Below, piece after piece: positions 20,803 to 31,269 of a DNA stretch of 64,000 bases. The notes beneath the pieces were generated by a model, which made no database searches, was not told where the DNA came from, and was given only the letters and a program-made list of their open reading frames with translations. The DNA is taken from positions 1 through 64,000 of the forward strand of contig JBNGIS010020278.1 in NCBI GenBank assembly GCA_049999725.1. Direction: 5' to 3'. The position numbers and the translations under genes were made by a program. Positions within the stretch are counted from its first letter, which is position 1, and each line of letters opens with the position of its first letter. This DNA comes from Haplomitrium mnioides (lineage: Eukaryota; Marchantiophyta; Haplomitriopsida; Calobryales).

Positions 20803-21162
20803 CTTGTCGTCTTCCTTAGCCATCTGTAGATGCTTGACAAAAATATCCCTCTCATTCAACTCCAAAAAGCTAAATCGTTTGCGAGAAGCCTTGTACAAGG
20901 TAATGGCATCTTGTGACTACACAAGTAGCCTGATGTTGGCTCGTTGTCCCTCTCAAATCATCGTTATTTGAACAACAAAGCCAAGGTTAAATTTCTCACA
21001 CCACCAGCAAAAAGGTAAAGGTGTTGATGAGGGTCTTTCAAGGACCCACAATTAACTAGCCAATCCCAATCTACTTTTTCTTGCTCGAGAGCCTTGATAA
21101 CATCCAAATACCTATAAGGCTTTGGTTGAGGAGGTCAGGAGACATTAACCTGTGATGCCATT
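20803..21162 (-). pseudogene. ParB/amino-methyltransferase pseudogene, exon 1
   Basis: Starts at an ATG at 21,162 (MASQVNVS), followed by a TGA and KPYRYLDVIKALEQEK, then DWDWLVNCGSLKDPHQHLYL. After a frameshift it reads LYKASRKRFSFLELNERDIF and VKHLQMAKEDDK, ending at a consensus donor AAG/GTAAGA. The phase-0 junction with exon 2 supports the gene model. I do not recognise this segment as a known domain. Decayed copia sequence begins within about 30-80 bp upstream, so no native promoter is visible. Confidence 0.55.
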
Positions 21163-21439
21163 TTCCAGAAAGTATAAACTAGTAGAATTTGAGGTGAAAA
21201 ATCTAAGGAACAAAATGTTTGCTGTAAATGGAAGAGTTGTTTGACTTTGGCATCGGATTGCCCGTTTTGTTGGTCGAAGTCTAATGGCAAATGCTGGTGC
21301 CATATTAAGTTATCCTCAAGTTTGGGCTGTACAGCTTTGTCCTCTTATAATAGATGTGGAAAAAATTCTTCAAAGAATTGACAGTCTGCAAATCAAGACT
21401 TAAACACATCATAGATTGAGGGTTCAAGATATCGGATGA

Positions 21440-22080
21440 TTAAAGGAGATTCAAAGTTGATATATATGATTTTTTTTTGCGTTGTGGTCCCATCTTTGTT
21501 TGATGTGGTCCTAAGATTGGGACAAGGACGATGCAGCCAAATGTGCATATGTGCGATATATCTACACGAATTTTGGCTACAAGTTGGTGTAGGGAATTAT
21601 GATTGAATGCAGGTGGTTTGCAATGCAATAGAGATGCTACGTGCATTACTGCATGTCCCCAAGCTGTGGTGAGGAGGTTTGAATTCAAAAGTAATGGTCT
21701 TGCTATGAGTTGTATTCTCTTAATAATAGATTCTGCAATGCCATTTTGAAAGTGTACATGTGGAACTGAATACTATATATCTATGCTGGTAGATGTGCAA
21801 AAATCGTCAAAAGTTTGTGAAGAGAATTCTCCAGTGTTGTCCACTCTCAGATTTTTGATTGGGTAATAGAGAACTGTGTTGAGAGTTTCAAAATTTGGGA
21901 TAGCAGCTTCACGAAGACCATGTTTTTGGTCATAAAGAGGGATACCTCTAACCATTTGGATGATGCATCAATGGTGACAAGGAAGTATTAGAATGGTCCC
22001 AAAGGTGGATGGATAGGTCCACAGACATCAACGTGAATGAATTTCAAGATGTAGATTGTACTGTGGATATTCATCCATGT
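21440..22080 (-). pseudogene. Integrase remnant of copia 1
   Basis: Blocks on the minus strand: HVDVCGPIHPPLGPF (first catalytic Asp, about 22,000-22,045), NLRVDNTGEFSSQTFDDFC (second Asp, about 21,800-21,855) and HFQNGIAESIIKRIQLIARP (Glu present, about 21,690-21,750). Then come AWGHAVMHVASLL and FGCIVLVPILGPHQ. A stop separates the second and third blocks. Confidence 0.82.
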
Positions 22081-22149
22081 CTGTCAATTCCAATAAATTG
22101 TTGTGTACCTCGTTGTTGTGAGGTTTAATGCTCTGTTGGTATAGTCGCG

Positions 22150-22413
22150 CTAGGTGCGCGGGTACTTTGCAAGTGGGCTGGGTGTGGCCTCACGTGCCAC
22201 ATTGATTGCAGGTTGATTGCAATTGGCGTGAATGAGAATAGGTTCACTGGCCTCTATGGGAGTGCTTACCTTCTCTATTGGTCCATGTGCGCTATGAAGT
22301 GCATTCTGGTGTCGTCGATGTGCGACATTTGGTATGTCAATCTCTATTGTAGGGGGTCGGAGGTTGACAAGTATTCGGGCTGCTAGTGCTCCTCCTGAAT
22401 CTGGATTGTCCAC
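22150..22413 (-). pseudogene. Proline-rich linker remnant of copia 1
   Basis: An open stretch reading PPTIEIDIPNVAHRRHQNAL and AREATPSPLAKYPRT lies between gag and integrase remnants, where zinc knuckle and protease would be expected. It resembles the variable spacer that copia elements have between integrase and RT, so the region may be rearranged. No catalytic motif is visible. Confidence 0.4.
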
Positions 22414-22436
22414 TTCCTATGCCTCTAGGAAAATTT

Positions 22437-23084
22437 CTATTTTTGGAAGTGGGGGTATTGTCCAGTCCCCATAAAGTGTGATTCAAGGTTCTGTGAAGGA
22501 GCGGCAAACCCTAAGGGTTTTTTCTTTGCTTTTTCCATGAGGAGAAATTGATGCTTTTCAACTAGTTGCATGTATGCTATGAGTTCAGAGTATCTGGTGA
22601 ATCGGATATTGCAATATTGGGATGCTAAAATGAGATTGCTCACAAGAAAAGTTGATAGAGTTTTCTCTATTTCTTCATCGTCAATCATCGGGTGACCACA
22701 TATTTCCAATTGTGAGATAATGCAAAATAGTTCGTTGTTGTAATTTACTATGGACGTATGGTCTTGAACTCGGAGATTGATCCAATCATGTTCGTTGCAG
22801 GGAGTGATATGGTTATCAGATAGGTCAAATCTAAGTTTTAGTTCTTCCCACAGTAGGTGGGGACTAGTATAATTCAGGTATTGGAATCTCAAAGGTTCCA
22901 CCAGATGGTGTCGAATCAGGATGAGGGCTCTGGCTGTATCACAGAGGGTGGTGTCATTGTTTGTGTTGATTATTTCACAGATACCCTTAGCTATCATATG
23001 TGTTGTGATGTCTAGTGACCATGATGAGTAGCTGGAGCCATCCAATCTCAATGCTTGGAATTTCATAGATGCTACAGATGCCAT
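22437..23084 (-). pseudogene. gag: gag of copia 1
   Basis: 215 residues open from ATG at 23,084. The N-terminus reads FQALRLDGSSYSSWSLDIT, the usual copia gag opening (L.G.NY..W). Then come LLWEELKLRFDLSDN, DWINLRVQDHTSIVNYNNEL, EICGHPMIDDEEIEKTLSTF and YSELIAYMQLVEKHQ, typical of UBN2/retrotran-gag type copia capsids. No CCHC knuckle follows. This is the longest undamaged reading frame of the element. Confidence 0.88.
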
Positions 23085-24110
23085 TTGCAGATCTATGCTT
23101 TGTTTTGCTGAGAATACCTGTGAATGAGAAAGATGAACCAGATTTGTTTGGCGAATGCAACTGCTGGGTCAGGGTTGCGATTGTCTGTACTTGGTACATA
23201 TTAATGATCAATCTGAATTTTGGTCGATCATGGACCTATGTACCTGTTTATGTTTTCTGCTTTAAGCAAAAAAATCAAAAAAACTGAAATGGAAAACATG
23301 AAAGAATTGACTAAATGCGAGTCAATCGGTATGTACTACCGAGAAATGAAATAAGAAATTGATGTTGCTAATGAATCAAGAAATTTCCATGTATAAGTAT
23401 GTCTCTACTGCTTCTGATGTGCTTGTAGCATGTCCTCCCAATGCTTTCCTTATGTGAGCCTAGTCCCCGATTGTTGTGGTGCCTCTCTGCAATACTGATC
23501 TTGTGAAGAAAGTAGAAGTAAAAGTTGCAGATATGGCTAGATATAGGGGTTTGGCTTGTGGAGTTGACAAGGGTCAGTGTTTCTTGTTAGTCTGAGTTGC
23601 GTGTATTCTCTGTCAGAAACTTTTCAGAATCAAAGAACCCTTGTGAGGGAAAGATTCGTTCAAAGAAAAGAAAAGGAATCAATCAAAGATAATCAAGAGA
23701 TGGGTTGAGAAAATTGAACCGTGAATTTTTGGAACATAAAGTGAGTGATCCTTAAGTGGCAAGATGCAGTGTTGCCCTTCCGTTGGATGTCAATATAGGT
23801 CTATGTAGTCACCTATGTGAAGGTATTTTTTACAGAAAGTATATCTAACTGGGTCTTTGTTGTTGCATAGACAGATGAGTTGAACTTGTGCACATGTAGG
23901 TGTAGCATATGCCTTGTCTCTCCCTTGCCTAGATGGTGCTTCTACCATGAGGGGTAGTTAGTCTATCACTGATTGACAGTAGAGAACCAAAATAGGGAGA
24001 AAATGAACCAGAAATGAAAGAAAAATATGAAGGTGGCAAGCTTGTGTGCTTATCCTTCAAGGTTAGAAACAAACAAATGAAGGTAAGATGAAAGAGTCAA
24101 GTAAGGGGTA
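23085..24110 (-). other. Probable 5' leader of copia 1, left part
   Basis: Noncoding on both strands as far as I can see. It lies upstream of the copia 1 gag and continues beyond the LINE at 26,854. Confidence 0.45.
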
Positions 24111-24125
24111 GGAAAACAAGTTTGT
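24111..24125. repeat. Target-site duplication of the LINE, left copy
   Basis: GGAAAACAAGTTTGT; the right copy at 26,839-26,853 reads GGAAAACAAGTTCGT (14 of 15 identical). Confidence 0.93.
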
Positions 24126-26838
24126 CATCCTTGATAATGTGATTTCTGCCATTGAGACCAAGGATTGGGCCCTCTCAACAGGACAAGATTGTGTCTTCCT
24201 GAAGGTAGATTTTGAGAAAGCATATGACACAGTGGACTGGGAGTTCTTGTTCAAAATTTTAGAGGCCATGGGGTTTGGTCAGACATTCATTGACTATGTG
24301 AAGGTGACAACAACTAATGCCACGTCCGCAGTCAACCTTAACGGCATCCCCTCCCGCTCATTCCCTATCCAGCGATCAGTGCGTCAAGGCTGCCCTCTAG
24401 CCCCTTTTCTGTATCTTGTGGTAGCAGATGCACTGGGACACCTTCTCAAGAATGCAACGCTCACTGATCAAGTTAAAGGGATTTCTATCCCTTTGGGCAG
24501 GTACCACCTCTTTTCCCAATATGCTGATGACACTCTTCTATCCTTGGCAGGAGAAGAACAGAACTTGACAAAGGTAGTAGAGGTGTTGCCTACCTTCTCC
24601 AAGGCCTCTGGACAGAATATCAATTAGGATAAATCATCTGCTATCTGGATCAGCTCGCGACCTAGACCACAAGGGTGGAACGTTGGCAGTAACTGGAAGT
24701 GGGCAGGAAAGGACACAATTTTGAAATTCCTGGGTATTTCTTTTGGCCTTCAAAGCGGTCTACAAGCAATCAAGAACATCTTGGTGGACAGAGTCAGATC
24801 TAAACTCAAGTTTTGGTGCAACAGACACATCAGCCTACCAGGTAGACTGCTGATCATCAATCATATTCTTCTGGGTTCCATATGGTACTTTGTTTCTTGC
24901 TGGGCAGGGGGCAGCTCCCCGCTTAAGGAAATCAAACAGTTGGTGAGAAACTTCCTCTGGTCAGGAAATGGGGAAAACTGCAGAGCTCCGGTGGCATGGG
25001 AAACCTGCGTGAGGAGAAAGAAAGAAGGAGGACTGGAACTGATAGACATTCATGCCCAGACTCAAGCCCTGCTGGGGAAGTGGAAAATGAAGACTGTGCT
25101 GCCAGGAGACTCTACATGCAAAACGTTCCTTAAGTACAGAGCCAGCCAAGCTAGACCACTCAGTAAAGTAGGTTGGGGTCACTCTCTATTGTGGATAGTA
25201 GCCGATTGCAGAGCCTCATGCTGGTCAACCTCGCAATTGTGGAATGAGATATGGCAGGCTTGGTCAATACTCAAAAGATCCATAAAACAGAAGGCTCCCG
25301 AGTCCTTTGAAGAGGTTGTGAGCATAAACATCTAGTGGAATAAACTAGGGGACAATTCTTTGTTGGCGTCAAATAAGAGCTGGCCAGCCTTGAGGTGGTC
25401 TCATGCAGGGGTCAACATGATTCGGGACCTATGGAATCATCAAACATACGAATTCCTTGAGTGGACAGAGGTGCAGGAACGGTTTCAACTTCACAAAAGG
25501 CATGAGCAGAAATGGTATGACCTGATAGCTAAGATTCTTGACAGGTGGATTTCACTCCTCCTTGAGGGGCCAGGCCACTTAAGAAAAGGAGACTGGACTG
25601 GAGTCTTCTCATCTGGTCTGGACACACACCCCATCGCAATATCTCTGTGGGGTGCTGATGCTGAGCTGAAGGCAGGAACCATTACTCAGTCCTCTGATAT
25701 CACCTAGTCATGCTCATGGTTTTTTGTCACACCAATGTCTACCATGTTAGTAGAAGGAATTCGTCCCCAGCTTCCTCCTTCAGTGATTATGAGGAAAATG
25801 AGAGTCTGCACAGTGACAAAAGATCATAATGTCGAGTATAAATTACTTGGCTCGGTTATTGGAGAGGGGGATTGGGACCCTTGAATGTGGGTATGGAAAG
25901 ATAATTCACCCCTCAGTAGCTACTCGACCAAGAAAGGCCGTCGGTTCATCCTGGACCGACCATCAACTATCACTCCGGTTCTGGAACGCTGGAAAGCACA
26001 GGGCTCGATTGACTTCAAATACTCCTCCAGATGGACTGATATATGGGTTGCGAGTAGATCAGCTAAAGAGGCCACTTTAATGTGGCTTATTGTCCAAAGA
26101 GGTGTGCAAGTAGGGAGTTTCAGAAAAAAGACAGAAAAGCCTAGTTATGAGATTGATGCAAGATGTGTCTGTTGCAAGGAGGATTCTCTGGAAGATATCA
26201 TTCACTGTTTCTGGCTTTGCCCTAGGATCAGCACTATCTGAAAATGGGCAGGGAATATCATTAACAGATTAGTGTTTGTTGTTTGGGGGAACTCCAAAAG
26301 GTGGAAGCCAACATGGCAGCAATGCATCCTAGGTGACAGAACTCCAAAGGCCCTGGCCATAGTTAAAGAGATCTGGTCCCTTCTAAGAGGAACTGTACTG
26401 TACTCTATATGGCTCTCTAGGAATGCTGCAGTGTTCGAGAAGTCGTACATAGATATGTACGTTTAAAGAAGAAAATCTGGAGGAGATTGATCGAGTATGG
26501 AAGGAAAGCTTGGCACGATGCCTGTAGAAACTGGAGGAAGGCTCAAAGTGAAGAAAAGAGAGAAAAAATTCTGGAAACCTTTGACAGAACCTGGGGAGCT
26601 AGGCATTTTCTCTGTATCCGTGATGAAGACAATGTTTACTGGAATCTGGATGTTAGTAGTAATCTTGATTGAGGGTATAGGCCTGTTGTGGTTTACTAGG
26701 CTTGATCCCGAAAGGGATTGATGGGTTGTTGTTTTTGCCGCTCGGCCTGATTGCTGGCCACGGTTGTTCCTTTGATGCTTGAAAGTTAATAAAGCTGTTA
26801 ACTTTCGGTCAAAAAAAGAAAAAAAAAAAAAGGAAAAA
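24126..26838 (+). mobile_element. 5'-truncated L1-type LINE with poly(A) tail
   Basis: A 2.7-kb non-LTR retrotransposon. It begins inside the RT domain, keeps the rest of ORF2 and a 3' UTR with AATAAA at 26,788-26,793, and ends in an A-rich tail (26,814-26,838). The 15-bp duplication on both sides marks target-primed insertion. It lacks ORF1, the endonuclease domain and the RT N-terminus, as expected from incomplete reverse transcription. It interrupts the copia 1 leader. Confidence 0.93.
24128..26690 (+). pseudogene. LINE ORF2 remnant: reverse transcriptase and C-terminal zf-RVT region
   Basis: The RT opens at FLKVDFEKAYDTVDWEFL (first catalytic Asp), then RSVRQGCPLAPFLYLVVADAL and SQYADDTLLS with YADD intact at 24,519-24,530. 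After a stop at 24,625 come LKFLGISFG, SLPGRLLIINHILLGSIWYF, FLWSG and KKEGGLELIDIHAQTQALLGK, the usual post-RT order in plant L1 elements. The C-terminal zf-RVT type region has CVCCKEDSLEDIIHCFWLC at about 26,166-26,222. Stops at about 24,625, 25,335, 25,707 and 26,241, plus frame changes, show it is inactive. Confidence 0.92.
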
Positions 26839-26853
26839 GGAAAACAAGTTCGT
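26839..26853. repeat. Target-site duplication of the LINE, right copy
   Basis: GGAAAACAAGTTCGT, directly after the A-rich tail. Confidence 0.93.
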
Positions 26854-27826
26854 ATACTCTGGTGTTGAAGAAGAATGGGTGTACACGATGGTGTTGTCTC
26901 CTGTATTGAATAATTCCTAGCAAAGAAAATGGAAAGAAGACAAGAGTCTCATGATAAACCACAGATTGAAAAGTGAAGAGAGATAACAATGGTTCCTGAG
27001 CAGACGAGATGTTAGTGTAGAAATGTAGCAATGGAAACAGAACAAAAAAGGAGAGTATGACTTGATAGGTGTTGTTGTCAAAGAGTAGAAAGGATAGACA
27101 ACTTCAGCTTGTCATAGGTGAGGAACAAAGAAAAAAAAACAAAGGAGGATACAATGCAAGTCGGCCTCGGGCAAGCTCAGAGTGTTGTGGTGCTTTGTTG
27201 GAGTCAACGAGTCAAGAAAGTAACGAACCAATGTTGTGCGGATGTCATCGAATAGATGGAAACAAGAAAAAATAAAGATCACCCGCAATGTTGTGCGTAG
27301 TGAGTAATATCGCCGGGTAGGAAAGAGAAAACTGCCAAGTAGAGAGCGAGGAGTTTGCCAAATAGGGAACACACGGTCGCCAAGTAGATGAGCGGAGCGT
27401 TGTTAAGCCGAAGAGCAAGGATTCGTCAAACAGAAGAGCAAGAAGTCACCAAGCGAGGCGTCAAGCTGCAGCAGCTTCGAAGGTGAGCAAGAAGAGAGAT
27501 GTTGAATGAAGAGCTAGGGTTGCGAAGGTGAGTGCACCCTAGCTCGTACGGGGCGGTATTCAAAAGAAGAAAAAAAAAAGTGAATGAATGAGGAGCAAAA
27601 AAAAGATAGGAGGAGGAAAGAGATGCTCATCAATACTTCGTTAGAAAAATAGATAAGAGAAAAAAAATGATGTCGTGGCAGAGAAGTGGAGAAAAGTTCT
27701 GCGCAAAAAGAAAAAAAAAATGTGAGTACGCAAATGACGAGTACGCAAGAGCTTCCTCAGATGTTGGTGTGGGTTAAGCGCATGCGAGAGAAAAAAAATT
27801 CTGTAGAGTATGTCGTGCTGATAACA
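26854..27826 (-). other. Probable 5' leader of copia 1, right part, ending in the primer site
   Basis: Noncoding. At 27,300-27,480 short phrases such as CGCCAAGTAGA, TTGCCAAATAGG and CACCAAGCGAGG recur every ~25-35 bases, an old short tandem repeat. On the minus strand TGTTATCAGCACGAC at about 27,812-27,826 follows the LTR end and resembles a copia primer site (canonical TGGTATCAGAGC with changes). Confidence 0.5.
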
Positions 27827-28335
27827 TGTTATCGTATGGGCACCGCACACACATATACACGGGAGTCTCCAAGACGAATGAGTAGAATGATTGGTAGATG
27901 ACTACTTACATAGGGTATATATATGTCTCTATAACAAAAATAATAAAATAAAATAAAATAAACTAGATTAAACCATAGGAGTAGGTTTTATCCACAGACC
28001 ATCGGACAGGAGGAGTATAGTTCCTTGCTTAATAATAAAATATAATAGAAATAATATAAGGGCTTATTAATAAAATAATCACTTTAAATAAAATAAAATA
28101 AAAAGTTGCAAAAGCTCCTCTTGGATAGGGTGAATAGAGCACCCTTCTAAACTTCCATATTAACGGGGATGCTAATTTGATATTAAACTTACCAAGTACA
28201 TACAAAACAAAGGGTCAGACATGACTGAGCATATAAGTTACAAAACAAAGCAGACACATTTGCAATAGGGGAATTGTAGCAGAGCAACGTAAAAGGGAGG
28301 GGTAAGTTAAGGGTTGATATGCACTATCCCACAAA
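27827..28335 (-). repeat. Probable 5' LTR of copia 1
   Basis: On the minus strand the end reads GGTGCCCATACGATAACA directly before the primer site, with TATATATACCC about 90 bp upstream as a possible promoter. The start, near 28,335 on the plus strand, is not defined and no second copy is in the window, so the length is a guess. An (AAAAT)n run lies at 27,941-27,961. Confidence 0.45.
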
Positions 28336-28529
28336 ATCCTTGTAGTACTGTCCACGGCAAAGTCCTCTGCTCCAAATATCACAAATGTCTTACCAAGTGA
28401 TTTGAATTTCTTACATCGACCTCTAATGGGTCTAACCCAACCTGCTTTCTTCCAACTCTTGATGACTCTTTATGCTGAATTGACCCTCTTTGCCACCCTT
28501 GTGCACCAAGCTAATCCATCCTGAGCTCA
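28336..28529. other. No recognisable feature
   Basis: Short unassigned stretch between the copia 1 LTR and the gypsy B fragment. Confidence 0.4.
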
Positions 28530-29076
28530 AAGAGTTGTGTTGGACCATGTTAAACACAAAATTTCAAAAAAAAAACCTGACCGACATGTATCAAAGTAAA
28601 TTTTAGCCAATTGCAAAGCATCCACTATATCCACTATCAGTGTTAAATGAATTTGTTTGTTGAGTTTGTCTACAAATAGCACAATGGCAGTAAATCTATC
28701 AGGTGTAGTAGTTGGGAATGAAGTGAAAAGATCCAAACTTACGTGTTCCCATAGAGCTGTAGGTATCGATTTAGGGTAGTGGCTGAAGAAGTCTAGCTTG
28801 TTTCTGATTTGAAGCCTTGCTTTGTTGACAATTTTCATAAGAGCAAACAAAAGTACAAATGTCGCGAGCTAGGTTTGGAAACTTCCAAGTGCGTTGAAGC
28901 AACTCAATAGTCTTGTCTACTCCAAGATGCTTAGAGATCGGAATGTCATGTGTTTCTTGTAAGCAGGCCATTTGAAGCACATCATCTTGTGGAACATATA
29001 TTTGATTATCTCGATAAAGAATACCATCTTGAATGGAAAAGATATGATACTCACTATCGTTGACCGCGAAACGCAC
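28530..29076 (-). pseudogene. Integrase, N-terminal half, of the gypsy B fragment
   Basis: Reads YVPQDDVLQMACLQETHDIP, KHLGVDKTIELLQRTW and CSYENCQQSKASNQK (zinc-binding part), then WEHVSLDLFTSFPTTTP with the first catalytic Asp, and AIVLFVDKLNKQIHLT. Homology ends near LAKIYFDT; the remaining catalytic residues are absent. One frameshift lies at about 28,800. Confidence 0.88.
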
Positions 29077-29099
29077 TCAAACAAGATTTAAGAAGGCAT

Positions 29100-29500
29100 C
29101 TTCTTGTAGTTTTTGTCAAAAACCTTCACTTGTTACTTTATCAAGTTGTAATTTTCTACCTCCAATGTATTTAGTCGATGATCTAGCTATCGTGATAAAG
29201 CATCTCGAATAGTGTGGATCCTTCTTGACTTGTACTCCAACTTGATATCAAAGAGCTTCAACTGATTTTCCCATTGATGATGAAGACTTCTCATATTTGC
29301 CAAGTGAATTACCTGCAGCAAAGGCTTGTGATCAATGCGCATAAGTACAAGTTTCCCAATAAGATAGCATCACGAACCATTGGTAACATAAACCAAAGCT
29401 AATTGCTCTTTATCCCTTGCAGAATAGTTTCTTTCTGCCGCATTTAATCAATGTGATATGAAGGCAATTGGATGAAATCCATCCTTAAACTCTTATTGCA
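29100..29500 (-). pseudogene. RNase H C-terminal half of the gypsy B fragment
   Basis: Frames on the minus strand give pieces like those at 60,480-60,730: a HYLIGKLVLMRIDHKPLLQ-type block, HHQWENQLKLFDIKLEYK and a DALSR-type end. Stops and shifts interrupt it. Confidence 0.65.
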
Positions 29501-30560
29501 ACACTGCTCTAATAACAAAGCTAGATGCATCAAATCAACTATACAATGTGCTTTTGAATCATATGGTTGTAGAATTGGACAAGAAGAGACCGTATTCTTG
29601 ACTTGTTTAAATGCTTTTTTCTCTTTGTTTGTCCATTGAAACTTTGCCTCTTTGCCTAGTAGATTCGTAGGCGATGCAACAATATGAGCATAGTAGTGAA
29701 TGAATCGTAAAAAAAAACTTGCTAATCCATTGAAACCTTGAACATCCTTTGCTTCAAATGGCATTGGCCACTCTGTGATAGCCTTAATTTTCTCTTCCTC
29801 CATCTTGATACCATCTGTAGACACTTTATGCCCTAGATAAGTCACCTCTTGCTTCCAAAACTCACACTTAGACTTCTTGCAATAAAAGTTCTAATTGTGT
29901 TGTCTTTGCAACACTTCTTTGAGATGATCACAATGCTCAACTTCACTCTTACTAAAGACGAGGATATTTTCTAAGAACACCAACACTGACTTATCCAATA
30001 ACCCATCAAAAACTCAATGCTTTTGATCCATGAATATTGTCGGAGCATTAGTAAGACAAAATGTAAGAACCTTCCACTCAAAATGCCCACTCCTTATGCA
30101 AAAAGTTGTCTTTGGTATATCACTTGACTTGATAGGAATTTGCCAATAGCGACTTCAAAGATCCAACTTAGAAAAGAATTACACACCACTCAATTGATTC
30201 AACAAATCATCAATGCATGGTAAAGTATAGGCATTCTTCACTATTTGATTATTCAAGCTATGATAATCTATACAAAGACGAAATCCACCCTCTTTCTTTG
30301 GTACAAAGAATATAAGTTCTCCCTACGGAAAAGTACTATATTGAATGAAATCCTTCTCAAGAAGATTTTTCAAGGTCTTTCAAAGCTCTTCTAATTCTTA
30401 TAGTGAGAACCGGTATACACTTAGATCAATTATAAGAAGTATTTTTTGATATCAACTCAATCAAAAAGGGCATTCTTTGGTCATCTAGTAGCCTATTTGG
30501 CAAATCTTTTGGAAACACATCCACAAACTCCTTCAAAATATCATATATCATTGAGGTAGG
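29444..30560 (-). pseudogene. Reverse transcriptase and RNase H start of the gypsy B fragment
   Basis: The thumb and RNase H start are open at 29,444-29,845 (MTYLGHKVSTDGIK, FNGLASFFLRFIHYYAHIV, ILQPYDSKAHCIVDL). The palm lies upstream at 29,850-30,400 in broken frames. The catalytic box, FLDDILVFSKS in the family, reads FLENILVFSKS at about 29,950-29,980, so both catalytic Asp residues are gone. Confidence 0.82.
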
Positions 30561-30578
30561 CACAGATTTTCCTCCATT

Positions 30579-30930
30579 CTAACTCAAGTCTATGATGGGC
30601 TTGATCCAAATAGCAAACATAGACAACTCTAGATCCATGGAAGTAATATACTCATTTGAATTGGGCCTCTTCACCAATGGTGTTGGATGCCCCAAAAGAA
30701 ATCGCTTTCCTTGTAAAGCAACTTGAATTTTTTGTTTTTCCAAATCAACTTGAGTAGATAGATCTTCAAGCCAAGGCAAGCTTAAAATGGTGTCAAATTG
30801 TATAAGTGAAATAACAAATTGCATAGACTCCACATACTCTTTTCCCATCCTTTAAAGGAATGGCTTTCAAAAGCAAAACATGTCATGCTTTTGGCCATCA
30901 GCCATAGTTACAACACTCCTCTTCATAGGC
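30579..30930 (-). pseudogene. Protease-to-RT linker of the gypsy B fragment
   Basis: Reads KAIPLKDGKRVCG, MQFVISLIQFDTILSLPWLE, VDLEKQKIQVALQGKRFLLG and SMFAIWIKPI. This is the C-terminal protease lobe plus linker; the D-S-G active site is beyond the truncated end. Confidence 0.75.
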
Positions 30931-31260
30931 ATAAATGTTGCTTTGATTACTTTAGCAAAATGTATTGACATAAAATTTTACACCAGAAAAGCTTATTGCT
31001 CTGTCGAATAAAATTGATGCCAAAACCTTTGATACAATGTTTGGTCCTAAGGGACCATCCAAGGAAAGGAGGAAATTGTAGACAATGTTGAAAGCTCCAC
31101 ATGAAGAAGAAAGTGAGATAAGGGGCAAAGGCCCTTACCAAACTGAAAAAAGATACAATAGAGTATGATAGAATTACAAATGGTCACACATCATCAACCT
31201 AAGTGAGGACAATAACATTCTAGTAAGTCCACTGGCTTGTAGAGCAACAACTGGGCAATT
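30931..31260. other. No recognisable feature
   Basis: No coding or repeat signal that I can support. Confidence 0.45.
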
Positions 31261-31269
31261 AATTATGAG

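Larger units (their letters stand above)
21230..23084 (-). mobile_element. Copia 1, truncated internal region (gag and integrase remnants)
   Basis: Minus-strand Ty1/copia remnant. Gag lies at 22,437-23,084 and integrase at 21,440-22,080; weak post-integrase sequence reaches about 21,230. Zinc knuckle, protease and the whole RT/RNase H are missing, so large internal and 3' deletions occurred. Its gag and integrase closely resemble those of copia E (shared DWINLRVQD/DWVNLRVQD, EKTLSTF and CGPI.PP.GPF blocks), so both are one lineage. The 5' leader and LTR appear to lie at 23,085-24,110 and 26,854-28,335, interrupted by the LINE. Confidence 0.8.
28530..30930 (-). mobile_element. Gypsy family B fragment (protease C-terminus to integrase)
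   Basis: Minus-strand pol fragment. From right to left: the stretch before RT, RT, RNase H and the first half of integrase. Proteins match the gypsy B element at 54.5-62.9 kb almost block for block (LGHKVSTDGIKMEEEKIKAI here, LGHKVSADGIKMEEEKIKSI there). Neither LTRs, gag nor chromodomain are present, so both ends are lost. It serves as the unrearranged reference for the small inversion at 55,879-55,954. Confidence 0.9.

Noticed and set aside
21162-23084. Copia 1 as part of the ParB/methyltransferase gene (same strand, directly upstream)
   Set aside because: The copia frames carry their own gag and integrase motifs, and exon 1 starts at its own ATG; adjacency looks accidental.
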